64,000 nt of DNA, taken from positions 4,278,001 through 4,342,000 of the forward strand of contig NZ_CP080417.1 in NCBI RefSeq assembly GCF_019457535.1. Direction: 5' to 3'. Within the stretch, counting starts at the first letter, position 1; each line of letters starts with the position of its first letter. This document shows, piece after piece, positions 18,675-28,562 of this stretch. The translations under genes and the position numbers were made by a program. Source of the stretch: Shewanella halotolerans (GTDB taxonomy: Bacteria > Pseudomonadota > Gammaproteobacteria > Enterobacterales > Shewanellaceae). The notes beneath the pieces are model-generated. The model saw only the letters and a list, made by a program, of their open reading frames with translations, searched no databases and was not told the origin of the DNA.

Positions 18675-19586
18675 CTATCTGTGACCACTGTCGATAGATT
18701 TCAGGTAATCCTCGATGCACTTGGAGATCGTCTGTTTCACTATCAACACCTGCTTTGAGTGTTGACTCCAGAGTGACACGGGAACATGTATGGCCTCTTT
18801 AATCTGATCGGCTTTGATCTCGACGATATCATCGGAATAATACTCTGACAGGACTATGGTTCGAGGCAGTAACGCCCAGCCGAGTCCCTCTTGTACCAAT
18901 CTGATAATCAAGGTCTGTTGATCGACCACCTCATATTGTGACGAGAGAATCACCCTACTGGCCATATCATCGTCGAGCATAGACTTAAGCACGAATTGCC
19001 GGGTCGACTTCATTGCCGTAATGGTTTCACTCGGCGGTAACTTTGCCAGTTCACTGTCTGCACTGGTAAAAGGCACGAAGGTCATGCTACGCATCAACAT
19101 AGAATCTATGCTGTTGATAACCTTCCCCTCAAACACATTCACCAGGCCGAAATGAATCGAACCATCTTGAATCCCTTTCTTGATATCTGCCTTAGAGCGC
19201 ACCCAAAGATTCACCCCCATGGAAGGAAAATCTTCTGCCAAGGCCTTGCGAATGGCTGTTAGCACCTGCTGAGGAATGAAACTCGCATAGGCGATGGTCA
19301 CAGACTCCAGCCCCCCATAAGATAGGCTTAAGGCCATGCGGTCGAAGGTGCGAGTCTGTTCTATGGCTTGTTTGGCATAGTGATAGAGCAAGGTGGCATC
19401 TTGGGTAGGTTCAACCGTACGGCCGATTCGCTCGAACAGCGTGATGGCCAGCTGATCCTCTAAGTTAGTGATCACCTGGCCAATGGTGGTACGGTGTTTA
19501 TCCAGTTTCACCGCCGCCTTACTGAAAGACTTAAGCTCATAAACGGTAACAAAAGCAAGAAGTTGTTCTAAGCTGAAGTTCATCAA
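18675..19586 (-). CDS. LysR-family regulator, likely master of the dyad regulon
   Basis: A 303-residue LysR regulator: N-terminal HTH (FSLEQLLAFVTVYELKSFSKAAVKLDKHRTTIGQVITNLEDQLAITLFERIGR) and a type-2 periplasmic-binding-like effector domain. It is divergent from the AaeXAB-like operon and upstream of the AAE gene on the same strand. The dyad motif found at five promoters flanks it on both sides (18548, 19690), so it is the best candidate to bind it. The inducer is unknown. Confidence 0.85.
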   Translation of the reverse strand: MMNFSLEQLLAFVTVYELKSFSKAAVKLDKHRTTIGQVITNLEDQLAITLFERIGRTVEPTQDATLLYHYAKQAIEQTRTFDRMALSLSYGGLESVTIAYASFIPQQVLTAIRKALAEDFPSMGVNLWVRSKADIKKGIQDGSIHFGLVNVFEGKVINSIDSMLMRSMTFVPFTSADSELAKLPPSETITAMKSTRQFVLKSMLDDDMASRVILSSQYEVVDQQTLIIRLVQEGLGWALLPRTIVLSEYYSDDIVEIKADQIKEAIHVPVSLWSQHSKQVLIVKQTISKCIEDYLKSIDSGHR

Positions 19587-19689
19587 TCTACTCCCTTAAA
19601 CGTCTCTATCTCGGCCTAAGGCTGGGCCACAGGCAAGGTCTTTTTATGAGTCAAAGCTAGCATATCCCATCGGGTTTGTTTACCTATTT

Positions 19690-19708
19690 TGATGGGTTTG
19701 ATCCGTCA
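19690..19708 (+). promoter_or_regulatory. LysR-type dyad, site 2 (aaeX-like operon)
   Basis: TGATGGGTTTGATCCGTCA followed by TATGTGATTATTGAATGG. It lies between the LysR gene and the DUF1656 gene, about 110 bp from the latter's start, so it could serve both. Confidence 0.7.
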
Positions 19709-19820
19709 TATGTGATTATTGAATGGAGCTCTGCTCCATTAACATCACCAGCCTAACGAAACAAGAGTAGCTGCAAATCATCTCAGAGCGACTCTTTCAT
19801 CCAGACAAGGTTACACGCAA

Positions 19821-20033
19821 ATGAACATCATGCCCCATGAGATCGCAATCGGTGATGTCTATTTTCCCCCCTTATTACTGGTGGGCATTCTGGCTTACCT
19901 ACTCGGCAGCCTATTGACCACACTCGGGACCAAACTGGGTTGGCACAAGTACCTGGCGTTGCCCGCCATTGCTGAACTCTCCATCACCATCATCTTGGTG
20001 GGTGTGATCAGTCAGTTCATTTCAATTTTCTAA
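19821..20033 (+). CDS. DUF1656 (AaeX-like) small membrane protein
   Basis: A 70-residue protein with two hydrophobic segments (PPLLLVGILAYLLGSLLTTL and LPAIAELSITIILVGVI) and the family start HEIAIGDVYFPP. DUF1656/AaeX proteins accompany FUSC-type exporters; their exact role is unknown. It is the first gene of an operon with the membrane-fusion protein (13 bp later) and the FUSC protein. Confidence 0.85.
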   Translation: MNIMPHEIAIGDVYFPPLLLVGILAYLLGSLLTTLGTKLGWHKYLALPAIAELSITIILVGVISQFISIF

Positions 20034-20046
20034 AGTAGGTATCACT

Positions 20047-20910
20047 ATGTTTAAAAAATATTTGCTCACACTGCTGATCGCTACTGCAGCCGGCGCGACC
20101 CTATACAGCCAGTATCAGACCTATCTGGAAAACCCTTGGACCAGAGATGGTCAGGTGCGCGCCCATGTCATTCAGATCACCCCGAGAGTCACGGGACAGA
20201 TCATCACAATGCAGGCCCAGGACAATAGCCAGGTTAAACGCGGCGATCTCCTATTTGAAATCGACCCGAGTCTTTACCAGGCCAGCCTCAACAAGGCTAT
20301 CGCCAACGAGAAACAGGCGGCAACACTTTTAGATAAGGCGAAAAACGAGGCCCACCGCGCAGTGAATCTGGAAAAACTCACCCCAGGTGCGCAATCGGAA
20401 CTCACCCTCAACAATCTACAAAATGCCATAGAGACGGCCAAGGCCAATCTACTGATGGCCAAGGCTCAGGTTGAAGAGGCCAGATTGAACCTGCAATACA
20501 CCAAGGTGACAGCTCCCGCTGACGGCTATATTACCAATCTCAACTATCGCGTCGGCTCCCAGGTGATCGCCAACAACCCAGTGGTGGCCCTGATCGATGC
20601 CTCCAGTTTCTGGATCGAGGGTTTCTTCAAGGAAACCGATCTCAAGGATGTCGACATCCATGATAAGGCGCAGGTGACCCTGCTAATGCACGACAGCGAC
20701 ATGCTGCAGGGAGAAGTACAAAGCATAGGCTATGGCATTGCCAAGGCCGATGGCAGTACAGGCAACGCCCTGCTGCCCAACGTCAACCCGAGCTTTCAAT
20801 GGATCCGTCTGGCTCAGCGCATTCCGGTCAAGATTAAACTCGATCGCCTCCCCCAAGACCTGCAACTCAGAGTCGGCATGACGGCATCGGTTAAGATCCA
20901 CAAGCACTAA
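20047..20910 (+). CDS. HlyD-type membrane-fusion protein (AaeA-like)
   Basis: A 287-residue periplasmic adaptor with an N-terminal anchor, lipoyl/barrel-sandwich halves (VRAHVIQITPRVTGQIITMQAQDNSQVKRGDLLFEID and YTKVTAPADGYITNLNYRVGSQV) separated by a coiled-coil hairpin. It should link the FUSC inner-membrane component to an outer-membrane channel. Close to AaeA of E. coli, which exports aromatic carboxylic acids. Second gene of the three-gene pump operon. Confidence 0.9.
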   Translation: MFKKYLLTLLIATAAGATLYSQYQTYLENPWTRDGQVRAHVIQITPRVTGQIITMQAQDNSQVKRGDLLFEIDPSLYQASLNKAIANEKQAATLLDKAKNEAHRAVNLEKLTPGAQSELTLNNLQNAIETAKANLLMAKAQVEEARLNLQYTKVTAPADGYITNLNYRVGSQVIANNPVVALIDASSFWIEGFFKETDLKDVDIHDKAQVTLLMHDSDMLQGEVQSIGYGIAKADGSTGNALLPNVNPSFQWIRLAQRIPVKIKLDRLPQDLQLRVGMTASVKIHKH

Positions 20911-20926
20911 AATGGGGTGAGACCAT

Positions 20927-22465
20927 ATGCTCAGCAGATCCATCAAAGAGGCAATTAAGGTCGCGACCGCGGTCGCGGTTTCCATCGCATTGGCACTGTT
21001 TTTTCAATGGGATAAACCCTATTGGGCTGCCGTTACCGTAATTGCGATATCGGCCAACGAATCTTTCGGTCATGGCATACGCCAGGGCAAAATGCGCTTA
21101 CTGGGTACCCTTATGGGTGTCCTCTACGCGCTTGTGATGATCGCCTTGTTTTCCCAAGAACGGCTGATGTTCATTGCCTTTTTCCACCTTTTCTTAGGCT
21201 TTTGTGTCTTCTTTAGCGACAACAAACGCTATGGCTACGCCTTTACCATGGCATTCACAGTGTTTGCCATAGTGGCCATGATGGGCGGGACCAATGGCAC
21301 CGCCTCATTTGATGTCGCCATCTTAAGAATTCAGGAAACCCTGCTGGGGGTGCTGGTCTACTCCGGCGTCTTTCGTTTTCTCTGGCCGACAACAACAGAG
21401 TCGCTGTTTTTCGACACTCTGGAGACGCTAACCCAGCAATTTGCGCTGGCAAGAACGCGCTTAACCCAGGCCCTCAGCGATGGGCAGACTCTGGATGGTG
21501 ACGCTGAGCTATTGGCTAACCAGGGCAATGTCGATAGACTCCGCGAGCTATTGGCCCTGTCGGCCGCTAGCCACTATCAACTGCGCCATGAAAAGGACAA
21601 ATGGCAAAGCGTGGTGCAGGCCTGCGATGGCATACAAGGACATATCACTCAGCTGACCGAAGCGATAGCGAGTCAACAGCGTCAACAGCGTCAACCGCAC
21701 GAGGCTAATCACCAACAGCCAGACCTTGAACAGCCAAGCCTTGCACAGACAGCTCTGGCTGAAACAGATCAGGCAGAAACAAGTCTGGATGAAACCGGCT
21801 TAATAAGGCAGGGGCTCGATAAGTTAAACCTGGAACTGGATCTGCTTGCGGCCAGCATAGACAAGGAGAAGCCCCAGAGTCGAGAGCTGGCCCGATACTG
21901 GGCGGGGCAAAGCCAATCCAATGCCGAGCTTAATGCCCAGGTTGAAGCCAATGCTAATGCCAAAGCTGCAAACAAGGCTGCTCAGAGCAAGTTGTTGCAG
22001 CAGCGGCTCACCAATGCCCTGACCGCTATTGCCATCTCGCTCACCTGTTTCAGCCTGTGGATCTACTTCGCGATTCCGGGTGGCCCCATCTTTCCACTGA
22101 TAGGCGCCGCGCTGGCCAACGTCGCAGTACACATGCCTGGCAGCATCATTCGGCAAGCCAAGCTGGCCTGCCTCGCCTGGGGCGCACTGTTTCTGGCCGA
22201 GTATTGTTTCATCTTGACCACGCTGACCGAACTTTGGCAACTCGTCGCCTTCTATGGCATTAACACACTGTTGGTCTACGGCTATTTCAACAAGCCATCT
22301 CAGGTCGTCATTCGCCTGTTGGGTGGTAACCTGCTGCTGATCATGACGATGAACGCGCTGCATAGCACGCCTCAGTATGAAATTATCACGCCACTGTTGA
22401 TGCTGGTGATCATGCTGATCTGTTTAACTGTGGTCAGGTTCTACCTTCGCCTGTTTAAGGAATGA
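20927..22465 (+). CDS. FUSC-family exporter (AaeB-like)
   Basis: A 512-residue membrane protein of the fusaric-acid-resistance family: an N-terminal helix bundle with WDKPYWAAVTVIAISANESFGHGIRQGKMR and a C-terminal FUSC bundle (LTCFSLWIYFAIPGGPIFPLIG). The cytosolic middle carries a low-complexity Gln/Ala/Glu stretch (about 245-285) with a repeated LAQTALAETDQAETSLDE pattern, unusual for the family. It is the energised core of the pump with the two preceding genes. Confidence 0.88.
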   Translation: MLSRSIKEAIKVATAVAVSIALALFFQWDKPYWAAVTVIAISANESFGHGIRQGKMRLLGTLMGVLYALVMIALFSQERLMFIAFFHLFLGFCVFFSDNKRYGYAFTMAFTVFAIVAMMGGTNGTASFDVAILRIQETLLGVLVYSGVFRFLWPTTTESLFFDTLETLTQQFALARTRLTQALSDGQTLDGDAELLANQGNVDRLRELLALSAASHYQLRHEKDKWQSVVQACDGIQGHITQLTEAIASQQRQQRQPHEANHQQPDLEQPSLAQTALAETDQAETSLDETGLIRQGLDKLNLELDLLAASIDKEKPQSRELARYWAGQSQSNAELNAQVEANANAKAANKAAQSKLLQQRLTNALTAIAISLTCFSLWIYFAIPGGPIFPLIGAALANVAVHMPGSIIRQAKLACLAWGALFLAEYCFILTTLTELWQLVAFYGINTLLVYGYFNKPSQVVIRLLGGNLLLIMTMNALHSTPQYEIITPLLMLVIMLICLTVVRFYLRLFKE

Positions 22466-22984
22466 AATGGTTAATCGCGCCCCCTCAAAAGTGACTCGCA
22501 GATAGGCGACGCCTTAAATCACGGTTAACGGTTACCTGTGGTGACTGTCAGGGGACGGTCGCCGCCGATGACGGTTTCCGATGGCATTTCCCGATGAATG
22601 TCGGCCGCTAATTGACCACAAAAAAATTTTCACTTTTTTAAAAAATCTTTCCCCTCATTAGGAGAAAGATCATCGCCAAGCCGGAGCGTCGCTTGGTAAA
22701 TACTCGTTAAAACACACATGAAACCCCATTAAAAACATACGATTAAATAAGCACCCCGTGCTAATTCCTTTCTCGATGTTTGAAGGATTTCATCCTTCAA
22801 ACGTGATTACTTTAATGTCACATCTGCTCATAAAATACCCTCATCGAATGAAGAAGCAGGCTCTGGATTAAGCGTTACTCCCCGGTTAATCCCAGCGCCG
22901 AACCTCTTCAACAACTAACAATGAGTCCTCTATCTGGATTCGGCCAGTGACACAAAGACTGGACAAACGACAAGGGTTACCAGA
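22466..22984. other. 519-bp intergenic region before the OMP gene
   Basis: No gene is seen. It holds an AT-rich tract with a weak hairpin (ATCTTTC..GAAAGAT near 22647-22671), then LysR dyad site 3 at 22781 and the promoter region of the outer-membrane protein gene. Confidence 0.5.
22781..22799 (+). promoter_or_regulatory. LysR-type dyad, site 3 (outer-membrane protein)
   Basis: TGAAGGATTTCATCCTTCA, a perfect 8-3-8 dyad (10-3-10 if extended by TT/AA), followed by AACGTGATTACT. It is 186 bp before the OMP start and the cleanest copy of the motif. Confidence 0.75.
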
Positions 22985-24676
22985 ATGCAAAAGCTTCAAT
23001 TTCGCACCATCAAGATGACATCGGGCAAAGCGGCCATGCTGAAGGCTGTTCCTTTGGCTCTCGCCCTCTCTTTTGGCAACCTGGCCTATGCCGATGCCGA
23101 ACCTGCACAAACAATCCAAACCATGGAAACCAGTGCGGCTGAATCTATGCTGGAGCGTTATGGCGTCACAGATGAGTTACTCAAGCTGGGACTCAGCTCA
23201 CTTACCTATGGCGATCAGCAAGTTGAGCACGTTCAACGTTCAATCGAGATCGATGGCGAAAAGCATGAGTCAGAGGTCTTTCTGGTACAGAGCACAGACA
23301 ACCGAGGCAACATAGATCTGCGCATCAAGTATGACCAGGCGAAACTGGATGCTGAGGAAGATGTGATTGCCAAGATAGAGGCGATCACTAAGATCGAATA
23401 CCGTCTCAAAGATTACATGGACAGCTATGACAAGTCGTCCGTCGTCATTAATGAAATCAACCCAAATCATGTCGAGATAAGCTTCAACTACTCTAAGTAT
23501 GGTTTGCCACAAGATATCGCCTACTTCCGCTTCATGCAGGTCAAATTGACCCTGATCGACGGCAAGGCGAGCACCATGCAGATCACCAACAATGGTAAGA
23601 CATTTGAATATGATGACTATCGTGTGAGTGAATATGTACAGGAAATCACCTTCGATAACCTGGTCAATGGCAAGACGGTTGTTAAAGAGAAGAGCATCCA
23701 GGCCAAGGGTCAAAAAGGTAAGAAACCCGTGAACTACCAGGCCAAATTGCGACCTGTCGCCTTCTACGACGACATGCTGGGTGTGATGGTCATGGATCAA
23801 GAATTACTTACGACAGTGTCAGATCCCCGCATTCGTGAAGAGAAGGTTGATCTCGACAGAATCTTCCCAATCCTGGGTGACTTCGTCCGCCAACGCGGGA
23901 TTGATGTGCCACTGCCCTTCGGCTTCTCGGTGGCCTATCGCAACCAGGATATGAATGTCGGCTTTAATAGTTTTGACATCATGGGGCTGAACTTAGACGA
24001 GTTCTTCGACCCAGAGAGTTCAATCGGTACCGTTAACGCCGAAAGTTACTCATTGCGCGCCGACATCAACATACTGCCCTTCTGGAACGTGTTCGGCTAC
24101 ATAGGCAAGGTCAATGTGGATGCCGTGGTAGACGCCCACTACACGGGTAAGATGAAAGATGTGTTCGAAGAAAAACTGGGCGTGATCGGCGGCAAGCTAG
24201 CCTGTAATGCGGTAGCGAGCCAGGGCGTTGACCTCTGTTCACCCGGCGATGTTAACGTGCCGCTACACCTGGATTATGACCTGGTTGGAGTGGGGACTAC
24301 CCTGTCAATCGGCTACAAAGAGTTCTTTGCATCGGTAACCGCGAGTTACAGCGTGACCCGCCTCGAGGGTAACGACAACTGGGGCGATGGTATTCTCACC
24401 ATTCAACCTATGCTGGGGTATCAGTTCCTCGACTATCGTGCACAGGTATTTATCGGTGCTGAGTACCAAGGCCTCAAGCCGACGATGGAAGGCAACTTAG
24501 GCTACATTGACGCCCTGGGACGCGACTTTACCTACAATGTTGGGGTCGAGTTGAACAAGTGGGCCTACCTGGTGGGCTTTAACAAGCAGATAGGTAAAAA
24601 CCTCAACTTTACCGCCCTGTATAACAAGGGTGAAACCCGAAGCGCCATCACCCTCAACCTGGGTTACCGCTTCTAA
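22985..24676 (+). CDS. Outer-membrane protein of unknown family
   Basis: A 563-residue exported protein: a signal peptide ends near LAYADA (residue 39), and an in-frame ATG 10 codons later is an alternative start. The N-terminal half (about 50-250) is charged and beta-rich, the C-terminal half is a transmembrane beta barrel (VGVGTTLSIGYKEFFASVTASY, ITLNLGYRF with terminal Phe). I do not recognise the family. Its promoter carries the cleanest dyad, tying it to the LysR regulon; export or sensing of a lipidic compound is inference. Confidence 0.6.
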   Translation: MQKLQFRTIKMTSGKAAMLKAVPLALALSFGNLAYADAEPAQTIQTMETSAAESMLERYGVTDELLKLGLSSLTYGDQQVEHVQRSIEIDGEKHESEVFLVQSTDNRGNIDLRIKYDQAKLDAEEDVIAKIEAITKIEYRLKDYMDSYDKSSVVINEINPNHVEISFNYSKYGLPQDIAYFRFMQVKLTLIDGKASTMQITNNGKTFEYDDYRVSEYVQEITFDNLVNGKTVVKEKSIQAKGQKGKKPVNYQAKLRPVAFYDDMLGVMVMDQELLTTVSDPRIREEKVDLDRIFPILGDFVRQRGIDVPLPFGFSVAYRNQDMNVGFNSFDIMGLNLDEFFDPESSIGTVNAESYSLRADINILPFWNVFGYIGKVNVDAVVDAHYTGKMKDVFEEKLGVIGGKLACNAVASQGVDLCSPGDVNVPLHLDYDLVGVGTTLSIGYKEFFASVTASYSVTRLEGNDNWGDGILTIQPMLGYQFLDYRAQVFIGAEYQGLKPTMEGNLGYIDALGRDFTYNVGVELNKWAYLVGFNKQIGKNLNFTALYNKGETRSAITLNLGYRF

Positions 24677-24694
24677 TTTGCCCCCGCGCTATCG

Positions 24695-24728
24695 ACGACT
24701 CAATCTATTCGGTTGAGTCGTTTTTTTA
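24695..24728 (+). terminator. Rho-independent terminator
   Basis: Stem ACGACTCAA / TTGAGTCGT with a 9-base loop and a run of seven to eight Ts, just after the OMP gene. Confidence 0.9.
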
Positions 24729-24819
24729 TGGCCATCAACTGGCTTGCTCTCGATATTACAACTCTTCTCTCCCAGCCATAACACCTCAACACTAGGCTGA
24801 CGGATTAACGCCAGATTAA

Positions 24820-24838
24820 GCGAGGATTCGATCCATCA
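24820..24838 (+). promoter_or_regulatory. LysR-type dyad, site 4 (esterase-like gene)
   Basis: GCGAGGATTCGATCCATCA followed by TAGCCGATTATTGAATGG. The dyad is degenerate, but the 13 bp GATTATTGAATGG are identical to site 2. It lies 90 bp before the chosen start. Confidence 0.6.
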
Positions 24839-24927
24839 TAGCCGATTATTGAATGGTCAAAAAACCTACTACTATACCCCCATCATATGAGCCCAACTCA
24901 TCCCCAATTAGATTAATGGAGTCTAAA

Positions 24928-27018
24928 ATGACCATGTTTTCTCGCTCTGCTATAGCCGTATTTGTAACGCTGTCGCTAGCCGCTTGCGGTGGCAGCGATG
25001 ATCAGTCCAGTGGCAATCAACCCGCCCCAGAAGTACCAGCACCAATCACTCCACTACCAGCCGAACAGATAGCGGTGCAGATAGGCGATCACCAGCTCAA
25101 AGCGATGAAAGAATCCGTTGTTATTGATGATCTCCAGGGACAGGCTACCCGCGTCGAACTCGAGGCCTTCAAGGGAATTCCCTATGCCAGTGCCGCGCGC
25201 TTCGAACACAGTCAGCTCCGTGACATCTCGGCAGTCCAAGATGCCACTGAATTCGGCTATGTCTGCCCACAAAACCGCGGCACAATCCAGGCTCAGTCGG
25301 AAGACTGCCTCAACCTCAATATCTGGCGTCCGGAAAATACCCAGGCCGAAGCGGCACTGCCGGTATATATATTTATCCACGGCGGTGATTTTGAAGTCGG
25401 CTCAGGCGCCGACCCATTGATTCAAGCCGATAATGTAGTCGCCCAGGGCGCGCTCGATGGTAAGCCATTTATTGCCATCACGATCAACTATCGCCTTGGT
25501 ATCTTAGGTAGCTATTGGATGGATGGCACCCAAGCGCCAGAAGGCGGTAACTTTGGTCTGGGAGATCAGAAACGGGCACTGGCATGGGTCAATGAAAACA
25601 TCGACTTATTTGGCGGCGATCCCAATAATGTCACCCTTATTGGTCAGGAGGCAGGCGCCATGTCTGTCGGCATATTGCAACAGCGCGAGACTCAGGAAGA
25701 TATTGCCGGCATTCATTTTCAACGAGCCATCATGCAGAGTAATCCCTATGGATTCGATTATAAATCCTATGGTCAGGCTCAAACCTTTCACGATAAACTG
25801 GTTCAATATGGCGCCGAGCTATATCAATCCGAGACACTAACAGAGCTAAGCCTTACTCAGCTCCTCGCAGTTCAGGCAAAGGCTACAGGGCTCACATCGA
25901 CTATCTCTGCTTGGTCTGGCATAGACTGTATCGACACCCAAGATCTGGTTGGCAGCAGCCTCTGCTTCGCCAGCAAACTCGATAGTGAGATGACACCGCA
26001 GCATCATCTTAAGCCTTTCGCCCCCTACATTGAGTATCGTGCAAAGGGATTTTTGAAACCTGAAATCAGCGGCTATCACCTGACGACACAGCCGGCACAA
26101 ACCCAGTACAGAATACCGACAGTGGTGGGGTTCAACACCGATGATGCCGCGACCACCAGCTTTATGCCAAGCCTAGCGTCGCTGATCCCAAGTATCATCC
26201 AACTGCTCCAAGAAATGAACGATGCCCCTGAAGGCATAGAACTTTCGGCCCAAGAAATTCAGGCCTGGCTAGCGTCTCAGGAAAATCTAAACCTGCTCAA
26301 CCAACGCCTGCTGCAACTCACACCTGAACAGCTTACGGCGCAGGCTGAGCTTGGCAACATCCTGCCCGGTAGCGCCTACGAGGCCATAGTGAAGTTTTTC
26401 TTCGGCCTGGGTAACAATGAGCTAGCCAACAAGCTGCTTGCCTTGACCGATTTCGTCCCTAACGGCGAGAGTGAGCTCTCGGGGGCTACCGCCAACATGG
26501 CACAGCTTAACCTGCTCACCAATGACATGCTGTTCAGCGGCCCGGCCTACATCAAGGCCAAACAAACCAGCGATCAGGGGCAAGTGGCCACTAGCCTGTA
26601 TCAGTTCGACTATAAGCCGAGCTTTAACAATTGGACCGTATACAATGAAGAGGAAACCATCTACCCCAGCGATACCTTTAAGTCCGTAAGTTGTACCGGC
26701 AAGGTATGCAGTGGCACCGAACTGCCCTTTATCTTCAACAAGCCATACAACTTAGCTGGCAGTAAAGTAAAGCCCAGCAGCACAGATCAGCAGCTGATGA
26801 ACAAACTGTCGCGTATCTGGTTTAGTGACGAGCTATTCACCGATCATCAATACGATACAGCCACAGACAGAGTGCTGACCATCAAGGCTGACGGACAGGT
26901 ATCACCCGTCACCGACTGGGACGCTGAGCAAAATTCGGCCCAAGATCCTGAGCTGAGAGGCGGACGTCTTACAGGCTTGGAACACTTAGGCTTGATAATG
27001 AATTACTTCGATAAGTAA
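24928..27018 (+). CDS. Carboxylesterase-fold lipoprotein with Glu in place of the nucleophile
   Basis: A type-B carboxylesterase-like lipoprotein of 696 residues from the ATG at 24928 (GGAG 7 bp before it; the frame extends 25 codons further up). Lipobox LAAC with Cys20. The fold markers are present (EDCLNLNIWRP, FIHGGDFEVGSG, NYRLGILGS, GNFGLGDQKRALAWVNENIDLFGGDPNNV), but the elbow reads GQEAG where GESAG is normal, so the catalytic Ser is Glu241, and the oxyanion segment is HGGD, not HGGG. It may be a non-catalytic binder. Long inserted loops follow. It is linked to the LysR dyad. Confidence 0.85.
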   Translation: MTMFSRSAIAVFVTLSLAACGGSDDQSSGNQPAPEVPAPITPLPAEQIAVQIGDHQLKAMKESVVIDDLQGQATRVELEAFKGIPYASAARFEHSQLRDISAVQDATEFGYVCPQNRGTIQAQSEDCLNLNIWRPENTQAEAALPVYIFIHGGDFEVGSGADPLIQADNVVAQGALDGKPFIAITINYRLGILGSYWMDGTQAPEGGNFGLGDQKRALAWVNENIDLFGGDPNNVTLIGQEAGAMSVGILQQRETQEDIAGIHFQRAIMQSNPYGFDYKSYGQAQTFHDKLVQYGAELYQSETLTELSLTQLLAVQAKATGLTSTISAWSGIDCIDTQDLVGSSLCFASKLDSEMTPQHHLKPFAPYIEYRAKGFLKPEISGYHLTTQPAQTQYRIPTVVGFNTDDAATTSFMPSLASLIPSIIQLLQEMNDAPEGIELSAQEIQAWLASQENLNLLNQRLLQLTPEQLTAQAELGNILPGSAYEAIVKFFFGLGNNELANKLLALTDFVPNGESELSGATANMAQLNLLTNDMLFSGPAYIKAKQTSDQGQVATSLYQFDYKPSFNNWTVYNEEETIYPSDTFKSVSCTGKVCSGTELPFIFNKPYNLAGSKVKPSSTDQQLMNKLSRIWFSDELFTDHQYDTATDRVLTIKADGQVSPVTDWDAEQNSAQDPELRGGRLTGLEHLGLIMNYFDK

Positions 27019-27092
27019 GCCTGAACTTCCCATCCCCCAAGGCCGACTGGTTAACCACTAGCCGGCCATTTTTTGACCAGGAGCTCAAGCCG

Positions 27093-28562
27093 ATGAGCAG
27101 ATCTTCTCTATGTCGCCCGATGACGGCACGACTCTTCTCCCTCTTTATACTAGTGCTCACAGGGTGCGCCAGCACTTACCCTGAAATCGAGCCTGGTTTC
27201 GAGTCAGATTGGCAGGCTCAACCCCATGAGGCTCAGGTCTATTTGATCCCCAGCGCGAGCGAGGCGCTGGCCCGTCGCATAAACGCGATCCGCCACGCCC
27301 AGCAGAGTATCGACATCACCTATTTTTCATGGAATCAGGATCTTTCCGGTCTGATGCTGCTCAACGAGTTAAAACTGGCAGCAGACAGGGGCGTGCAGGT
27401 GCGCATCATCCTAGATGATCTGCTAGTGTTCAACGAAACTTGGTTGGCCGAGCAGGCACAACACCAAAATATTGCCCTACGCATTTTCAACCCGTTTCAC
27501 TCTCGTAAGACGGGCTGGTTAGGCCGCAGCGTGGACTTCGAACGTCATAAAGCGCAACTGGATAATCGTCTACATGAAAAATACTTCAACGTCGACGGCC
27601 AGGTGATGATCTTAGGTGGACGCAACATAGGTGATAACTATTTTGGTTACAGCCAAGAGGCGAACTTCTTCGATCTCGATGTTGTGTTTAAAGGCGATAT
27701 TCTTCAGCCATTTATGATGAACTATCGACAGCTTTGGAACAGTGATCTTTTAAGTCCCATCGAGCAGCTTATCCACACCAAGGGAAATAGTCACTATCGT
27801 CACTTTGACCGGGCATGGCAGCGCCACCAAGACGAGCAGCCCCAGGTGCTAGCGGCAATATCCGCTTCGCTCGCGGACTTGCCCACCATGCACTTTATCC
27901 GCGCCCAGGTCACCCCAGTATTCGACTCGCTAAACAAGGTGAAAGACAACAAACCTTACTTCAGAAGCCGGGTAGAACACCTGATGAACGACGCAATAGC
28001 CAATGCCAAGAAAGCCATTATCTCGACGCCTTACCTTATACCGACCCAACATAGGTATGACATCATAGAGACGCTGACCAAGCAAAATACGCAAGTGACA
28101 CTGATCACCAACTCCTCGGCATCCAATGATTCAGCCTTCATCCCAGCCTACTTTGAGCAGTATCGTCCAGAGCTGCTCACCATGGGGGTCGACCTGTATG
28201 AATTTAGGGATGACGCGATTAACACCGATCACCTCTACCATGTGGCAACCTATTATCACAACAAGACCTTCATCTTTGATGACAAGCTTGCTTATATAGG
28301 TTCATCAAACTTCGACCCACGCTCGGACTTTCTCAACATAGAATTTGGCGTCGTCATAGATAGCCCGGCCTTTGCCGAAGCATTGACCCACTATCTGTTA
28401 GCGAGGAAAGCGGATCTCTATTGGCATGTGACCCTAGCACCCGACGGCAGCATAAGCTGGCATTCCGGTGAGGAAACCCATGACGCCTCACCCAACTATG
28501 GTGGCTGGCACAAGCTGCCAGACTGGTTTATCAGACAGCTCGACAGCGAATTTGAGCTCTAG
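27093..28562 (+). CDS. Phospholipase D-family lipoprotein
   Basis: A 489-residue lipoprotein (lipobox LTGC, Cys25) with two HKD motifs: H161-x-K163-x4-D168 (HEKYFNVD) and H389-x-K391-x4-D396 (HNKTFIFD), each followed by the usual GGRN / GSSNFDPRS segment. It resembles cardiolipin-synthase-like phospholipase D proteins, which move or cut phosphatidyl groups. It starts 75 bp after the esterase-like gene and may be co-transcribed with it. Confidence 0.9.
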   Translation: MSRSSLCRPMTARLFSLFILVLTGCASTYPEIEPGFESDWQAQPHEAQVYLIPSASEALARRINAIRHAQQSIDITYFSWNQDLSGLMLLNELKLAADRGVQVRIILDDLLVFNETWLAEQAQHQNIALRIFNPFHSRKTGWLGRSVDFERHKAQLDNRLHEKYFNVDGQVMILGGRNIGDNYFGYSQEANFFDLDVVFKGDILQPFMMNYRQLWNSDLLSPIEQLIHTKGNSHYRHFDRAWQRHQDEQPQVLAAISASLADLPTMHFIRAQVTPVFDSLNKVKDNKPYFRSRVEHLMNDAIANAKKAIISTPYLIPTQHRYDIIETLTKQNTQVTLITNSSASNDSAFIPAYFEQYRPELLTMGVDLYEFRDDAINTDHLYHVATYYHNKTFIFDDKLAYIGSSNFDPRSDFLNIEFGVVIDSPAFAEALTHYLLARKADLYWHVTLAPDGSISWHSGEETHDASPNYGGWHKLPDWFIRQLDSEFEL

